64,000 bases of DNA from Mantamonas sphyraenae (lineage: Eukaryota; CRuMs; Mantamonadidae): contig JAPMXV010000071.1 of NCBI GenBank assembly GCA_026936335.1, forward strand, positions 62,001-126,000. Reading direction: 5' to 3'. This document shows positions 20,311 to 32,263 of the stretch, piece after piece. The stretch's first letter is position 1, and every line of letters starts with the position of its first letter. The notes beneath the pieces were generated by a model. The model saw only the letters and a list, made by a program, of their open reading frames with translations, did not search any database and was not told the origin of the DNA. Made by a program: the position numbers and the translations under genes.

Positions 20311-23300
20311 TCACTCGTCCTCCAGTAATGGCCGATGAACCGTTTCCGACACTCGACGCTTCGCAACACGCACACGCCAGCCCTGTGAGGCATGATACCG
20401 CAGCTTGCGTACACCTACGATGAGTCCTTTGGAAGCTGTGGCCACCATGAGAGCGCAACCCACCGCAACCGTCACCACGACGACTGCAAGTGCAATCACA
20501 TCCACAGCCGCGGCGTCAAAGTGTGATCGAGACAATGTCACTGCCGTGCCAGTGACAAACACGGTCAGGAGCGTGAACAAGCTCAGGGTCTCCAACCGGT
20601 TGTCAAGGTCCCGCACAAATGGTTGTGTGCGTTGATGGTGCCAGATGGACACCAGCAGGGTGATGAACAGCACAATGAAGAACGATATTTGCGAGTAGAA
20701 TGGCACTGCGGTGACCAGAAGGGACACCACGACGCGGCGTGCCATGACCACCAGCTCGTACATCGCCTGTTCACGCCGATACGAACGATACAGAAATCCA
20801 AATGCCGTCTTTGCCCACGGTTCCTTCATCGAGCCAGTACGCCAAAGGTATGATAGGGCGACTGCGTCAAACGCAGGCAAACCAAGCCCCAGTGTGACGA
20901 TCAACACCCAGGCGACTGCCTGGACGCTGCCCAACGTCCCATCCGCGACCCCTGGCCCCGAGCACACAATGAAAGGATACTGGTTGAGATACCACCAGCC
21001 GTCTCTGACACCCGAACCTGTGTTTGCATCTGTGCATGTCAAAAAACTGAGCGCCTGAAGCAGAATCGGCCCGTAGGCCACGTGCAAGGTGAACAGCACC
21101 AGTCCAACCAATCTATGCTTTGGCTCTGTAGCCATTGTATCATTCAGAGCAACGGCAACAACAGCATCGTCCAGTTCGACCGCGCTCGCCTCCTCGTCAC
21201 TCTGCTGATCATCGTTGCGTCTGTTGGCCCACCACACGGCTGTCTTTCGCCACATCACGCTTGCAAACACGCCAATCACCATGAGTGGAACGATCAGCGT
21301 CGTGCTGGCCACAAATTCACCATTCCACCGCTCGGTGAAGCCCGGTGGAGCAACAAACAAGCACTGCAATGACGACACGCTCAGGTTCAGAGACGATGCA
21401 ACCTGTGTCACAAACTTCATCACGTTTCCAAGTGATTGATGAAACCCAGACGAGGTGCCTCCGTCGACAGTGTGCAGGGCGGTCGTCAACGAGATCGACG
21501 ATCGCTCAATCGTTGCCAGAATCTGCCAGAAGAACAGCACGATCTTCAGCGTGGCTGAATCGCCTCCCATGAACAGTTGTTTCGTGTTGACGACCCACAC
21601 AAACACTCCAAAGAACACAGTGACGAGGACAATCGTGAGGATGACTCCTCCGGCACTGGGGCAGGCCACACACACGCGCGCGGTCTTGTAGAAGCCCGTG
21701 TCACACTCTGTGCATAATCTGGAACCATTGCGGTAGCCTGGGGCACACGCTAGGCTAGATGCCATGCGGCCGACGCTGTTGTCCTGCTGCACCTCGACGC
21801 ACGCCTGCGACACGGGACAGGGCAACACAGCCAGAAACACAGTGTCGTCGTTGGGCTGCGTCACCACGCGGCATCCACGAATCGACCCTTGTGTGCAGCG
21901 GCATTCGGAAAACTCCTCTGGGCACAGCAAACACTGTTCGTCGTGGCCAAAGAACCTGTCTGCACACGCACACTGTTCCATCCAGTTGTCGGGATCGTAG
22001 AAGAAAAGCATGGACTCACCATCGCTTCGGACAAAGTTCTGGCACGACACATTGCCAAACAATCGCTGGCTGGCCGGATCGACGCGCATGAAGGAGGTGT
22101 CGCCAGAGGCCAGCCGCATGCTTGTGTTGGTCACATCCACATACCACAGCGACTTGCTTGCACGCATGGCTGACGGAAAACCTCCATGGATGGCGGTACT
22201 GTGCACATCGATGCGCTTCAGACGATCCAAACTGATCCACGACGCCATACTCCCCGTCAGCGCCGTGTTGTGCAGATCCAGCTGCTCCATCTGTGGCATC
22301 TGCACGTGTGTAATGTCACCTTCCATGCTTGGGTTGTTCGACAAATCGAGAATGTGCATGCTGGCCATGGAAGGCGGAAGGAGAATGTGCCCGATCGCGT
22401 TGTTTGGCAACAGAAGATGGCGCAGGGTATCCGGGATCTCTGTGAACAGATCGACGTTTCCCGCAATCTCGTTGTGGTCAAGACGCACGGTGGTGAGGAG
22501 AGTCAGGGCACTGAGACCCAATGGCATTGCCCGCAGCTGGTTCCGGGACAAGTCGAGCGTGTTCAGCCCGAGCATGGTACGCAGCGAGGGTGTCTGCTCC
22601 AGCCTGTTGAATGACAGATCCACCGCGTTCAGCGAGCTAGCTTCCACGAGCCCAGGCGGAAACACATCAAGCGAGCAGTTCGACGCAGAGAAGAAACGCA
22701 AGCCCGAAAGCGAAAACACCGCCGATGGCACACCTTTCAGTGGATTACCATCCACAGTCAGACTTGACAACGCTTGCAGCTGCCCCAAAGAGTCCGGAAG
22801 TGCTGAGAGCAGGTTGTCAGACACGTCCAGCACACTGAGCCGCCCCAGTCCTCCAATGTCCTCTGGAAGCGTCTCCAACGCATTGTTGCTCACGTCCAGA
22901 TGGTTCAGCATGTTGAGATTGACAATGGAAGGTGGAAGAGTGCGCAACTTGTTCGAGGCAGCCTCAAGCTGTTGCAGCGCCGTCAGCTGCCCGAATCCGG
23001 TCGGAAGCGACTGCAGCTTGTTTGATGACACCCGCAACACCGTTAGGTCCTTTGCGTTCACAATTGAGGCCGGGAGAGCAGAAAGATGGTTTCCGTTGGC
23101 CTCAAGCTGGTGCAACGACGACGGCAAGTCTGGCAACGAGGATAGCTCGTTGTTGGCAACCCTGAGGCTGCTCAAACGTGCACACATGTTCTGGGGGAGA
23201 TACTGCAGTCGGTTGCTGTCCAGGTAGACCGTGTTCAGATGACACATGGTTGCAAAGGATGCGGGTAGGCGAACCAACATGTTCTTGCTCGCTGTGAGCG

Positions 23301-24712
23301 TGGCCAGCTTCTGCAGTTTGCCCAAATCGGGCAGCTCCGAAAGCAAGCACTCAGTTACATCCAACCCATACAGCTGGGTGAGGTCATTGAGCGAGGATGG
23401 CAAAACACGGAGCGGGTTCCGCGCGACGGAAAGGCTGGACAAGTTTCTCAGGGTGCCGATCCGTGCATCCAGTGAAGAAAGCCCCACATTGGAAATGCTC
23501 AAAGACTGAAGAGCATGCAAGGAAAACAGACCATCAGGCAAGTGCCCGAGTGGGTTGTCTTCCATCCACAACGTCTGCAGTTGGGGAAGCGAGCCGATCC
23601 ACGCGGGCCAATCTCTCAGCCGGTTCCCGCTCACCTCCAGAGTTTGCAACACACCATGGTTCTTCAGAGATTCTGGAAGTGAATTCAATCTGTTTGACGT
23701 CAGACGCAGCACCGCGAGGTTGGAGAGGGTTCCCAGGCAGCTCGGAACACTCCCGATTCTGTTGAAGCTCCCGTCAAACTCCACCAACGCTTTGAAGCTG
23801 GCACATACTTTCGGGCACAGATGTCAAGCGATTGTTAGAGACATCCAGCGTCGTCAGAGTTCCAGAATGAAACTCAGGAAGCGTCTGTAGCAAATTCTTG
23901 GTGAGGATCAAGGTTTCCAAGCTTCCGTTCAAAGGAAGAGCGTTTGGGATGCTGACCAATCTGTTGCTGCTCAAATACAAAGTCCTGAGCTGATTTAGCT
24001 GCGAAAACGACTCGGGAACACTGGCCATCTGGTTTCCAATCGCTGAAAAATACGTGAGGTGTTTCAACGCGCCAAAACACGCTGGTAGTGCAACCAAATC
24101 ATTGGTATCCACCTCCAAATGTCTCATGGTGGTCATGTGACACATCCAGTCAGGCAAAGAGCGTATGATGTTCCTGTTCAGGATCAGGGTTTGCAGCGGG
24201 AGCTGCTGCAGACTCGCTGGCAGTTCCTGCACCGCATTGTTTCGAATATCCAACAAGAACAACTGCGTCATGTTGGCTACAAATGTGGGAAAACTAGTCA
24301 ACTTGGCAGTCTCCATCACCAGCTGCTGCACGCTCGGAACGGCAGCGATCCGAGCACCGGCCTCCTCCGACACCGCTACGCCTTGCAAAAGCAGGCCCAT
24401 GGGGACGTCGCCTGCAGCACAACATGGATCACTCATGTTGAACCCAGGAACGGATGCGTTGAACGGAAATACCCAGGGCAACAGACAGTAGCACAGGCCG
24501 CCAGGTGCCTGCAGTGCTGGCAACGCCTTGGCCATCTCCACCAACGCATCACGCTGTGTGCACGATCCATCCACCCCAGCTACGCACAGCAAGATGCCAC
24601 ACAGGATCACCGCAAGGACTGCACACCCGCTTTGCATTGCGCAAGAGTGCGCGACACACAGCAAGATGCCACACAGGATCGTCGCAAGGACTGCTTTGCA
24701 TTGCACGCCCAT
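20311..24712 (-). CDS. Giant LRR multi-TM receptor-like protein (apparent frameshift)
   Basis: About 1,465 residues across one apparent frameshift. It begins with a signal-peptide-like segment (MGVQCKAVLATILCGILLCV), which is duplicated (MQSGCAVLAVILCGILLCV at 24637). Some 25 leucine-rich repeats of about 23 residues follow, of the LxxLxLSxNxLxxLPxxL ribosome-binding/plant-type pattern. The frame breaks at the TTT run 23791-23793: removing one base joins VPESMCQLQ to ALVEFDGSFNRIGS and restores an LRR. After the LRRs comes a Cys-rich block (CADRFFGHDEQCLLCPEEF, CTECDTGFYKTARVCVACP), then six to eight hydrophobic helices (VILTIVLVTVFFGVFVWVV, IVPLMVIGVFASVMW) and a short cytosolic tail ending HRPLLEDE. 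Likely a cell-surface recognition receptor; the ligand is unknown. Confidence 0.7.
24585..24704. repeat. 72-bp offset tandem duplication of signal-peptide DNA
   Basis: 24585-24640 and 24657-24704 share cacagcaagatgccacacag, then gatc, two differing bases (ac versus gt), cgcaaggactgc and tttgcattgc; the first copy has 8 extra bases before the last block. The 72-nt offset at the shared start keeps the duplicated hydrophobic leader in frame. Confidence 0.9.
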
Positions 24713-24746
24713 CCGCAAACATCGGCAAACACTCACAACAGTCGCT

Positions 24747-27603
24747 TCATTCCTCCTTGGCAATCTTCCAGCTCTTGTTGTACAGGACCTGGTCGTGTGC
24801 GGGCTGGTTCCAGCTCCACCAGGTGTGTTGGTGGTTCTCTCCCCAGTGGCAGTCAAAGATCCAGAACTTGCACTTCTTGGTGATGTAGTACGAGTAAAAC
24901 TCGGCGTCCATGGGATCGCTGGTCCAGCGCAGGTCGAAGCCCACTGTGCACTCGCTGCCGTGGATGTACGCTTGCGGGCGCAGGGCGCTGTCGATGTTGC
25001 CGTCCAGATCCAGGCCGGCCTTGATGATCAAAAGGTTGATCTCGGCCGAGCCGTGCACCGCAAAGCTCGCGCTGGGGATCAATTCCACCATGGCGCTGAG
25101 GTCCGAGTCGCACACCTCCCAGCCCCACGTCAGGTCCAGAGTCAGGGTGGCGCCGGCCTGGAAGGTCACGGGCACCACGCTGATCCACAGGGTGTAGGAC
25201 ACGTCGAAACCCGGAGCCACATGAGCAATTGGGTACGTATGCTCCTGGCAGTCCACCTCGGGCAGCTGCTTGTCGTACAGCACCTTGCCAAACACCTCCA
25301 GGTAGATGCGGTCGGCCAGAGCAGAGCCGTTGTCACGCCCGTACACAGCCTGTGCCAGCAGCGCCTGCTTGCTCACCTTCCACAGCGTCAACTCGGCCGT
25401 GGCCTGCGCCAGCGCTTCGTAGTTGAACCACGTCTGGTTGCAGTCAAAGTTGGTGCCCACAAACAGCTCAGCCTCAAAGTCTGCATACAGCTTGTCGCCA
25501 CCCACGTGCACCTGCTTGGTGAAGTTCTTGTTGAATGGAAAGTCCGGGTTCACGGTGGCCGGCGACGACGGCAGCGCTGCGCCAGCCAGAAGAGCGCCGT
25601 TGGCCTGGCCGTCAAAACGCTGCAGCAGGACTGCGGCAAGAGCACGCACGCGCTCGGGGAACTTGAGCGACGTCAGAGAGAGCAGCGGGAACAGCAGCGG
25701 CTGCGACTGCTGAAGGTTCAGCTCACCCAGAGCGGCCACGCTCTGCAGAGCGTACACAAGCGGTTCCTGCTTGCCCACCTGCTCCCAGGACATGATCACC
25801 TGCTTCAGGTTCTGCTGCAGCAGCTGCATACCGCGCACAAACAGGTCGCGCTCGGCATCGGCATCCACCTCGCTCAGCATCTGGCCCATCACGAGGTACG
25901 CGGTGCGGCTCAGTTCGCCCGTGCTGTGGTGTTCCATGGTGGCCGCGTCGTGCAGGCCGTCCAGCAGAGCAAAGGTGGGGCGGAACGCACGTGCGGCGTG
26001 CACGGCGCCCAAGCGCACGTGCGGGTTGTAGTGCCTCAGACCGTGCTCCACAAACAGACGCGTGGCGTGGTCGGTACCCACGCGCGACAGCAGATAGTAC
26101 AGCTTGGCGTGCACGTGCTCGTTGTGATCGTGCACACGCGCCTGCACGGCGCTCAGCATGTCGCTGACAGTGGCAAACAGCTTGCCCGGGTCGCTACGCA
26201 GCAGCTTCGCCAGGCGGCGGATGCTCGGGATGGCCTTGGACACGGTGCGCGCCTTTGCAATGCGATCCATCATGGCATCCAGGTCGGACTGAGCAACCTC
26301 GACAAGCGTGTGCTTCGACTCGGTCGACAGCGACTCCTGCAGTTGTCCAGAGGCAGACGCCATGTCGCCCGTGTAGTAGTTGGGTGCGCCGTCGTTCAGG
26401 ATGCTGTTGAGCTCCTCGTTGAGCGCGTCCGCTGGGAAGTACGTCGAGTTGGTCACCTGCGAGTTGAAGGTGACGGTCAGGTCACCCTTGGACGACATCT
26501 GCAAGTCAAAGCCAGTCATGTCCGAGTCCTGACGCACGTTGGTTCCCACCACACCCTCGCTGCTGCTCGGGTTGGCGTCCACAATGATGGCGTAGTGCTC
26601 CAGGGCACCCGAGTGCACCTGACCTGCGCTGTTCACCTGCACCGATCCCGTGCCCTGGAACTGCACATTCGACGCATGCACCTGCTTGTCCATAAACGCA
26701 GAGTAGTCCACCTGGTTGAACGTCTTGCTCACAAGCAGCATGTCGTCGGCGCCGTAAAGGCCGCTCGGGGCAACCGTGCCCACAAACAGGCTCTGGTGCA
26801 CGCCTGTCGGGTCGCTTTCCTTGGCCGTTGTGTTGCTGTTCACCGGTTGGATCTGCGTGTTGAACGCGTTGATCGCACCCAGCTTCACCTGCACAAAGTA
26901 CGGCGAATCGCCCTTTTGGTACCACACCTGCGTCACCTCGCCGTTCAATGCCTGCTGAAAGTACATGTCGTACCCCAGAGCGCTGCCTCCATCTTGACCC
27001 TTGACACTCTGCACAGTTGCGGCCTCCTCCTCTGTGTGTGCGCTGCTGTCAGCCACTGCGGACTCGACAAAACGGCAAGGTGGAAGCTCAAAATCTCACA
27101 ACCGCCCCCCCCCCTTTTTCCACCCGCGCTGCCTGCTCTTCTTACCTCCCTGCGCCACGGAAACGACCGTGTCAAACATGTTCATCACAAACATGTACGA
27201 GTCAGAGTTCACCTTGACCACCTTGGCGGCCACAATCGAGTCCATGGTCGAGTAGGAGCCTGCGGAGCGGCGTGGAGACGCGTGCCCGGAAAACGGGCGG
27301 TGGAAAGAGATGTGGGATGTGTCAGCGTACATTCGGCCTCCTCTTCCAAAGCAGACGTCACGGCGACCCACACAAGGTCCCATGTGTTTCAACCACACGC
27401 TGCTATGTGACTACGTCACATCTGCGCTTCCCACGGCTCCACATACCAGACGTGCGGTTGCCGCCGTCGAGCTGTCCGCGCGAGTCGACCTTGGCGTGCA
27501 GCTGGTACTCAAACTCTTGGTTCAATTCATACTTGAGGTTGGTTGGGAATGCGCTTACCACGCATGCCACAGCCAGAATGGCAACCAGCGTGTGTGTGCG
27601 CAT
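24747..27603 (-). CDS. Secreted large lipid-transfer (vitellogenin-N-like) protein
   Basis: Three exons, 27603-27447, 27259-27146 and 27055-24747, 859 residues. The signal peptide is MRTHTLVAILAVACVVSAFP, followed by LKYELNQEFEYQLHAKVDSR, which resembles the opening beta strands of vitellogenin/MTP lipid-binding modules (K-Y-x-y-x-y-x-l-x-s). A central helical region with paired helices (HAKLYYLLSRVGTDHATRLF, VRLGAVHAARAFRP, ELSRTAYLVMGQML, FPERVRALAAVLLQRF) fits the LLTP superhelix. The C-terminal part is beta-rich with Cys pairs and ends NQPAHDQVLYNKSWKIAKEE. Many NxS/T sites agree with secretion. If correct it carries lipid outside the cell or in the ER. Assignment rests on pattern, not alignment. 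Confidence 0.55.
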
Positions 27604-27675
27604 GGTTGTCGTTGTTGTCGTTGTTTTTGTTTGCAGCGCCGGCGCAAGCAAGCAAGCAGCAGTCCACACGTGGCC
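27604..27675. promoter_or_regulatory. Divergent intergenic region, vitellogenin-N-like / RING gene
   Basis: 72 bp between opposed start codons. The plus strand is GTT/GTC-rich near the left edge. No TATA element is seen. Confidence 0.35.
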
Positions 27676-28641
27676 ATGAGTCGCATGCAACAGTTCTCAC
27701 AGGAGGTGCAAGAGGCTCTTCGGGCACGACGCAGCTTCTACGACAAACACGCGGAGCAACTGCGGAGCAACGACGCGGGCGAACTCCACAAGCTGAATAG
27801 CAGGGACTCGGATGACGATGCAGATCTGCAAACGGCGCTGCGGCTGTCCATGTTGGAAGCAGAAAACACAGGCGGTCCATCCGGTCCGGCCAGGCAGATC
27901 AGCGACGCAGAGGCGAGCGAGCGCCTGTTCCCGGTCGCCAACAAGTGGGGCCAGCAACCGGCCATTGCCGAGCTGCTCGTCCATCAAGAATACGTGGAGA
28001 TTCTGTCCTGTCAGATTTGCATGGACTTGTTTGTCGACCCTGTCACCATGAGCTGGTGCGTTTTGTCTGAGGAAGGCCGAGGAAGGACGCAGAAGAATTC
28101 CCTTTCAGCCCTGCTTTGCTCACACCCTTCCCACCACAAACACACCGCTTTTTGATGCTTACTCTCCTCATCCACTCTCAGTGGCCACACTTTCTGCCGT
28201 CGATGCATCGTCACCGAATCTCGCAGTCGTCAGCGCTGCCCCGCCGACCGCGTAAATCTCGGCGGCAACGCGCCCATGCACGCCAACCGCGTCGTGAGCA
28301 CCATGCTGCAATCCATGCAGATGCGCTGTCCGCGCAGTGTACAGTATAACGAGGACACGCACGCCTGGGTGCGCAGAGACGATGGGTGTGACGAGGTGTT
28401 TTCTCGTGAGCGGCTGGAGTACCACACAGACAACGAATGCGGCTGCATGGCCGTCCGCTGCAACGACTGCGACGAATATGTGTTGCGACGTGACTTGGAC
28501 AAACACACCTGCGGCCAACAAGACAAGGAGCCCCAGGGAGAAGATGTTGAAGAAGACGACAAACACGAACAGGTCGCACAACAGCCACAGGATGCGCACA
28601 CACCCAGTGACAAGGAGATGGACGGGGAAAGCGAGGTTTAG
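27676..28641 (+). CDS. UIM and RING-finger protein with TRAF-like zinc finger
   Basis: Two exons, 27676-28055 and 28182-28641, 279 residues. Residues about 50-65 form a ubiquitin-interacting motif (DDADLQTALRLSMLEAE). The RING is split by the intron: LSCQICMDLFVDPVTMS, then CGHTFCRRCI, then RCPADRVNL, where TG|GTGCGT and TCAG|T restore the Cys of CGH. A second Cys/His block (CDEVFSRERLEYHTDNECG, CNDCDEYVLRRDLDKHTC) looks like a TRAF-type zinc finger. The C-terminus is acidic. By domain content it is an E3 ubiquitin ligase that can also read ubiquitin; the target is unknown. Confidence 0.85.
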
Positions 28642-28740
28642 ACTGAAAATGAACGTGTATAGGTGCACACGAGCGCGTTGTCGCGTTTGCGCAATCGGCA
28701 ATCGCAAACGCCGTCCCAACACACGCGACCAGACCACGCG

Positions 28741-28979
28741 TCACTCGTCCGGCAGAGAGTTGCTGGAAGGGTCGCTTTCGTTCGACTTGCCCTCTTCCTT
28801 CTTCTTCTTCTTCTGCTTCAGACTCATCTTTTCTTCCCACTGCAGTCGCTGCGCCTCCTCAATCTCTTTCGCTGCCTCTTCCATCGCCCTCATGTCCTCC
28901 TCCGCTTGAATTTCCCCTCGCCTTCCATGAACCAAGCCTGTTCAAATTCGCTTGTGTAGTCCTTGTTGGTGTCACTCAT
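28741..28979 (-). CDS. Small charged helical protein (apparent frameshift)
   Basis: ATG at 28979 reads MSDTNKDYTSEFEQAWFMEG and would stop soon. The other frame, EIQAEEDMRAMEEAAKEIEE onward, runs to the stop at 28741. Adding one base to the CCCC run at 28914-28917 fuses them into 79 residues, ending in a Lys5 run and SSNSLPDE. The central segment is a predicted charged amphipathic helix (AKEIEEAQRLQWEEKMSLKQ). No family is recognised. It is convergent with the RING gene. Confidence 0.45.
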
Positions 28980-29132
28980 TCGTTCTGGAACGCGGTTGCT
29001 CTGTTTCACTGGCCCCTCGGACGCTTGAATGGCACCAAGGCACAACGTTCATTCGCATGTGAGGGTGGTGTTCTCGCACACACCCTCACCTCGAACCACC
29101 TCCCCTTCTCCCGGAACCTTCCCCCTCAACCC

Positions 29133-30089
29133 TCAATCGTTCTTTTTGGCGTCCACAACAACGTCAAACACAATCGCCGTGTTGGTCGGACGGTACGACA
29201 CCGTGTTGTTCGCCGCGTTGACAAATGTGGTGTGCTTGGTCTTTGTGACGCCGTAGGCCTCGTGAATGTGGCCAAAGACGTGGTAGCGGGGCTTGTCACG
29301 CACGACCGCGTCGAGCAGTGGCACGTCGCCGACTCGCATAAAACGGAACGCCCAATCGCGGTAGTTCTTCGGTGGTGTGTGCGTCAGGAGCACGTCAACC
29401 CCTTTGAGCGATGTCTCCTTCCACAGCTGCGCGCGCTCCTCCTCGGTGCGGTTGAATGCCATCGAGCGGGCGTTGGGGATGTACGGTTGCATCGGCGACC
29501 CAAAAATTGTGACTCCTTCCAACTCCACGCGCTCGTGTTCCAGATACGTCACATGCTTGCGCAGCTCGTCCTTCAGAGCCTCGCAGTCCTCCTTTTCCTT
29601 GTGCCACTTCTGCCACTCGCCCTCGTACCACTCCGGGTCGAAGCACAGGTCGTGGTTGCCGCTGATCACCACTTTGTGTTTGTGCGGCAGCGAACGGAAC
29701 CACGCTGCAAAGTTCTCCACCTCCAGCTTTGTGCTGCGGTATGTAAAGTCACCTGCATGGATCACAATGTCGCCGTCGGGCACGTTGATCATGTCGTGCT
29801 TGTTGTGCGTGTCGCTCAGGCACACCACACGTACAACCCGCTTGCCTGCACGCTCCACCGCCTCACGTGCAGACTTGTCCAGAGTCATGTTTGGAATCCT
29901 GGGTGGCATGTAAAAGTTTGCCAGCCACGCCACTCCCGCCACAAGCGCCACCTGCCAAGCCTGTGCAAACACACTGCCCGCCACAATGTCGACCAGCCAA
30001 GGCACCAGTAGCACAGACACAGCCACGTGTGCCGCGTCGATGCCCACGATCAAGTGTTTGGGAGAGATGTTGAACAATCCGATGCCCAT
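29133..30089 (-). CDS. MPPED-type metallophosphoesterase
   Basis: Single exon, 318 residues. Calcineurin-like metal motifs occur in order: VCLSDTHNKHD (D-x-H), VIHAGDFT (GD), VVISGNHDLCF (GNHD), LLTHTPP (H) and YHVFGHIHEAYG (GHxH). The spacing and the conserved INVPDGD and NAANNTVSYRP fit the MPPED1/MPPED2 (UPF0046) group of cyclic-nucleotide/nucleotide phosphodiesterases. A hydrophobic N-terminal region (VSVLLVPWLVDIVAG, VALVAGVAWLANFYMP) predicts one or two membrane segments, unusual for the group and suggesting a membrane-tethered enzyme. The start at 30089 is the first ATG in frame. Confidence 0.85.
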   Translation of the reverse strand: MGIGLFNISPKHLIVGIDAAHVAVSVLLVPWLVDIVAGSVFAQAWQVALVAGVAWLANFYMPPRIPNMTLDKSAREAVERAGKRVVRVVCLSDTHNKHDMINVPDGDIVIHAGDFTYRSTKLEVENFAAWFRSLPHKHKVVISGNHDLCFDPEWYEGEWQKWHKEKEDCEALKDELRKHVTYLEHERVELEGVTIFGSPMQPYIPNARSMAFNRTEEERAQLWKETSLKGVDVLLTHTPPKNYRDWAFRFMRVGDVPLLDAVVRDKPRYHVFGHIHEAYGVTKTKHTTFVNAANNTVSYRPTNTAIVFDVVVDAKKND

Positions 30090-30174
30090 GTTGAGAGGAG
30101 GAATGTGGTTTTTGGTGGCGCAAACGCGCAAGTTTCATTGCTGAGCTGAATCGTGCGACGAACTGATTCAGCGC

Positions 30175-32078
30175 TCAGTGCCAGTTGCGATCGTATGGCC
30201 CCTCGGGAGACATGTTGCCAAGGTAGTCCTGGACAATCTGTGCGTCTTCAATGGCACCTGTGGGCGAGGGCGGCTTGACCAGGCCCACGTCGTACCGCGC
30301 CGTCACATTGGTGTACAGGTCCTTGAGTCCTTCCATGAGCGACCATTCAATCAGCGGCCAGTGCAGCACGGGTGTAAACTCGTCCTCCACCGAACGCGCC
30401 ATCGTGATCAGCTTCGGGTAGAACGTTTCCGCATGGAACTCCAAAGCCGTGCGCATGTCCTCCACCATGTGGCGAATCTCCTCGGGCGAGCCCATGTGCA
30501 GCGGCAGATTGGCTGCACCGTGCATGTGCGATGCCATCTCCTTCAGGTACTCCGTGTCGTTGATCTCACGCACGACCCTCCAGTAGCGAACCAGCAGGTC
30601 CTCGCGTTTGTCCGGGCACCACGCAAGGTACAGACCCTCGTTCAGCGCCTTGAACTCCTCCAGTGTCGTGTTATACATCTTTCCCTTGGCCAGCGAGCCC
30701 AGCGAGTCTGTTGCGTTGTTGTACGTCTGCTGTCGCACCGTGTAGTTGGTGTTGCTCGTGCACAGGTTTTCCAGATCCCACGCGGCGCGCAAGTCTTCAA
30801 TCACCGTGTGGTTGCACTGTGTGTATGCAAGGGGTGGACTGTGGGTCAGCGTTGTTCCCCTCGGATGCCTCTTCTACCTCTCTCTCTCGCTCGCTCTGCC
30901 CACCTTTTCCTCAAACGTCAGCACGCCCGTGTTTTTGGTGGCGAAAAAGTCCATGTCGATGTCCAGGATGGCATACTTGCTCTTCACAAGCTGCTTAACA
31001 TCCTTCAACATGGAAAACGGGATCACACGAAAGGTAAACTTGCGCGGCCGCTGGATCTTGTGTGCCTCGGTCGCGTAGTTGTTTGCCAGCCAGTAATCCT
31101 CCTACACGCATGCATGCATCACATCCGCACGGGTTGTCAGTCTCTGAGCACGCGTTGGCACATTGGGGGACCTCCACATCTCCTCACACTCTCCCTTGGT
31201 TCCTCACTCACCGTTGCGGAAATGCGGAAGCGGCGTCGCCCGCGCGGGTCGCTTGCATTCTGCACTCCAAAGTACATTGTGCGCGGCTCCAAGATGTCCG
31301 GAATCTGTGTGACACAGTGCATGCGTGAGTCGACGTCGTGCAATCCAGGGAGCACAAGCTGCTGCTCTATCGGCGCGGTGGCAACTCCCCACCCCCCTGA
31401 TTCGGCTGCCGAACAAAATGGCTCACCTGCTTGCTCCAAGGAGGCTTGACCCAGACGATTTCGTTGACCAGACCGATCCACACGGCCGCCAGCTGGAAGC
31501 TGGCAATGTCCACCTTCTCTTCGTCTTCAATCCACGACGCCCTGCGCGGCCAAAGCAACGAACGACCCCAGGCAACGTCAGCAACACGGAAACCGACGCC
31601 CACGTGTGCATGCACACAGTTCAAAGCACACAACAGGGCTCAGCTCCCTCTTCTGTATCTACCACCATCATACAAGCACATGCACGCGCACAAGCACCCG
31701 TTCCAAACCCCATGAGGGCCGAGAGGGCAGTTTTGCGAATCACACACACGTCAACCACCTCCTAGCGCTCACACCCACCCAGCCACACACATACCTCTTC
31801 GGCAGACGACGCGGAATAAACTTTGGGATGCCCATGTCCGGGTGCGAATCAAAGTGCACGACCGCAATGCCGTCGTTGGGCAGGGCTTTGGCTCGAAGCC
31901 AGAACTTCAGCACCTGATGGTGGCTCTCGACCACTACCGCGGGCAGATTGCGTCGCGCTGCACCAAACTTGGGCGTTTGGTCCGACCCAAAGCCAATTGC
32001 AGTTGCACTGGGCACCAGCAGCGCCAGCACTGCAAGCACCACAACCGCAACAAGCACGTTTTCCTGGTCTCGCTTCAT
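30175..32078 (-). CDS. UPF0489 (C5orf22-like) arginase-fold protein
   Basis: Five exons: 32078-31795, 31541-31427, 31361-31212, 31101-30904 and 30816-30175, 462 residues. Hallmarks of UPF0489 are [48 protein letters not shown] and [15 protein letters not shown], the Asp/His set recalling the dimetal centre of arginase/deacetylase folds. A hydrophobic leader ([20 protein letters not shown]) after MKRDQEN suggests ER entry, and several NxT sites occur. Biochemical function of the family is unsettled; a hydrolase is inferred. The third exon's acceptor could be 3 nt earlier (CAG|CAG). Introns are 65-287 nt. Confidence 0.85.
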
Positions 32079-32263
32079 CTCTCTCTCTCTGTTTCACTGG
32101 TCAGAACAAACAATCACACGCGTGGGGGGTATTGATCTGCGTTCACAAAGCAGAGATCAGGGGTGGAGAAGAGCTTCGAAAGTGGGGGGGGGGTGTTGGT
32201 TGGTGTGGCACCGTTGCCGCAGGAACCCCGCTCCAGTCCAGCCAACCAGCGCATCCATCACCC
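32079..32263. promoter_or_regulatory. Divergent intergenic region, UPF0489 / small beta-rich gene
   Basis: 185 bp between opposed ATGs, with a CT-rich tract at the left and a poly-G run near 32185. Apart from the promoter role implied by position nothing is recognised. Confidence 0.3.

Noticed and set aside
24528-27410. 960-codon plus-strand ORF opposite the vitellogenin-N-like gene
   Set aside because: Antisense shadow: His/Val/Arg-rich composition, no domain, and the minus strand has a signal peptide, correct introns and balanced protein.
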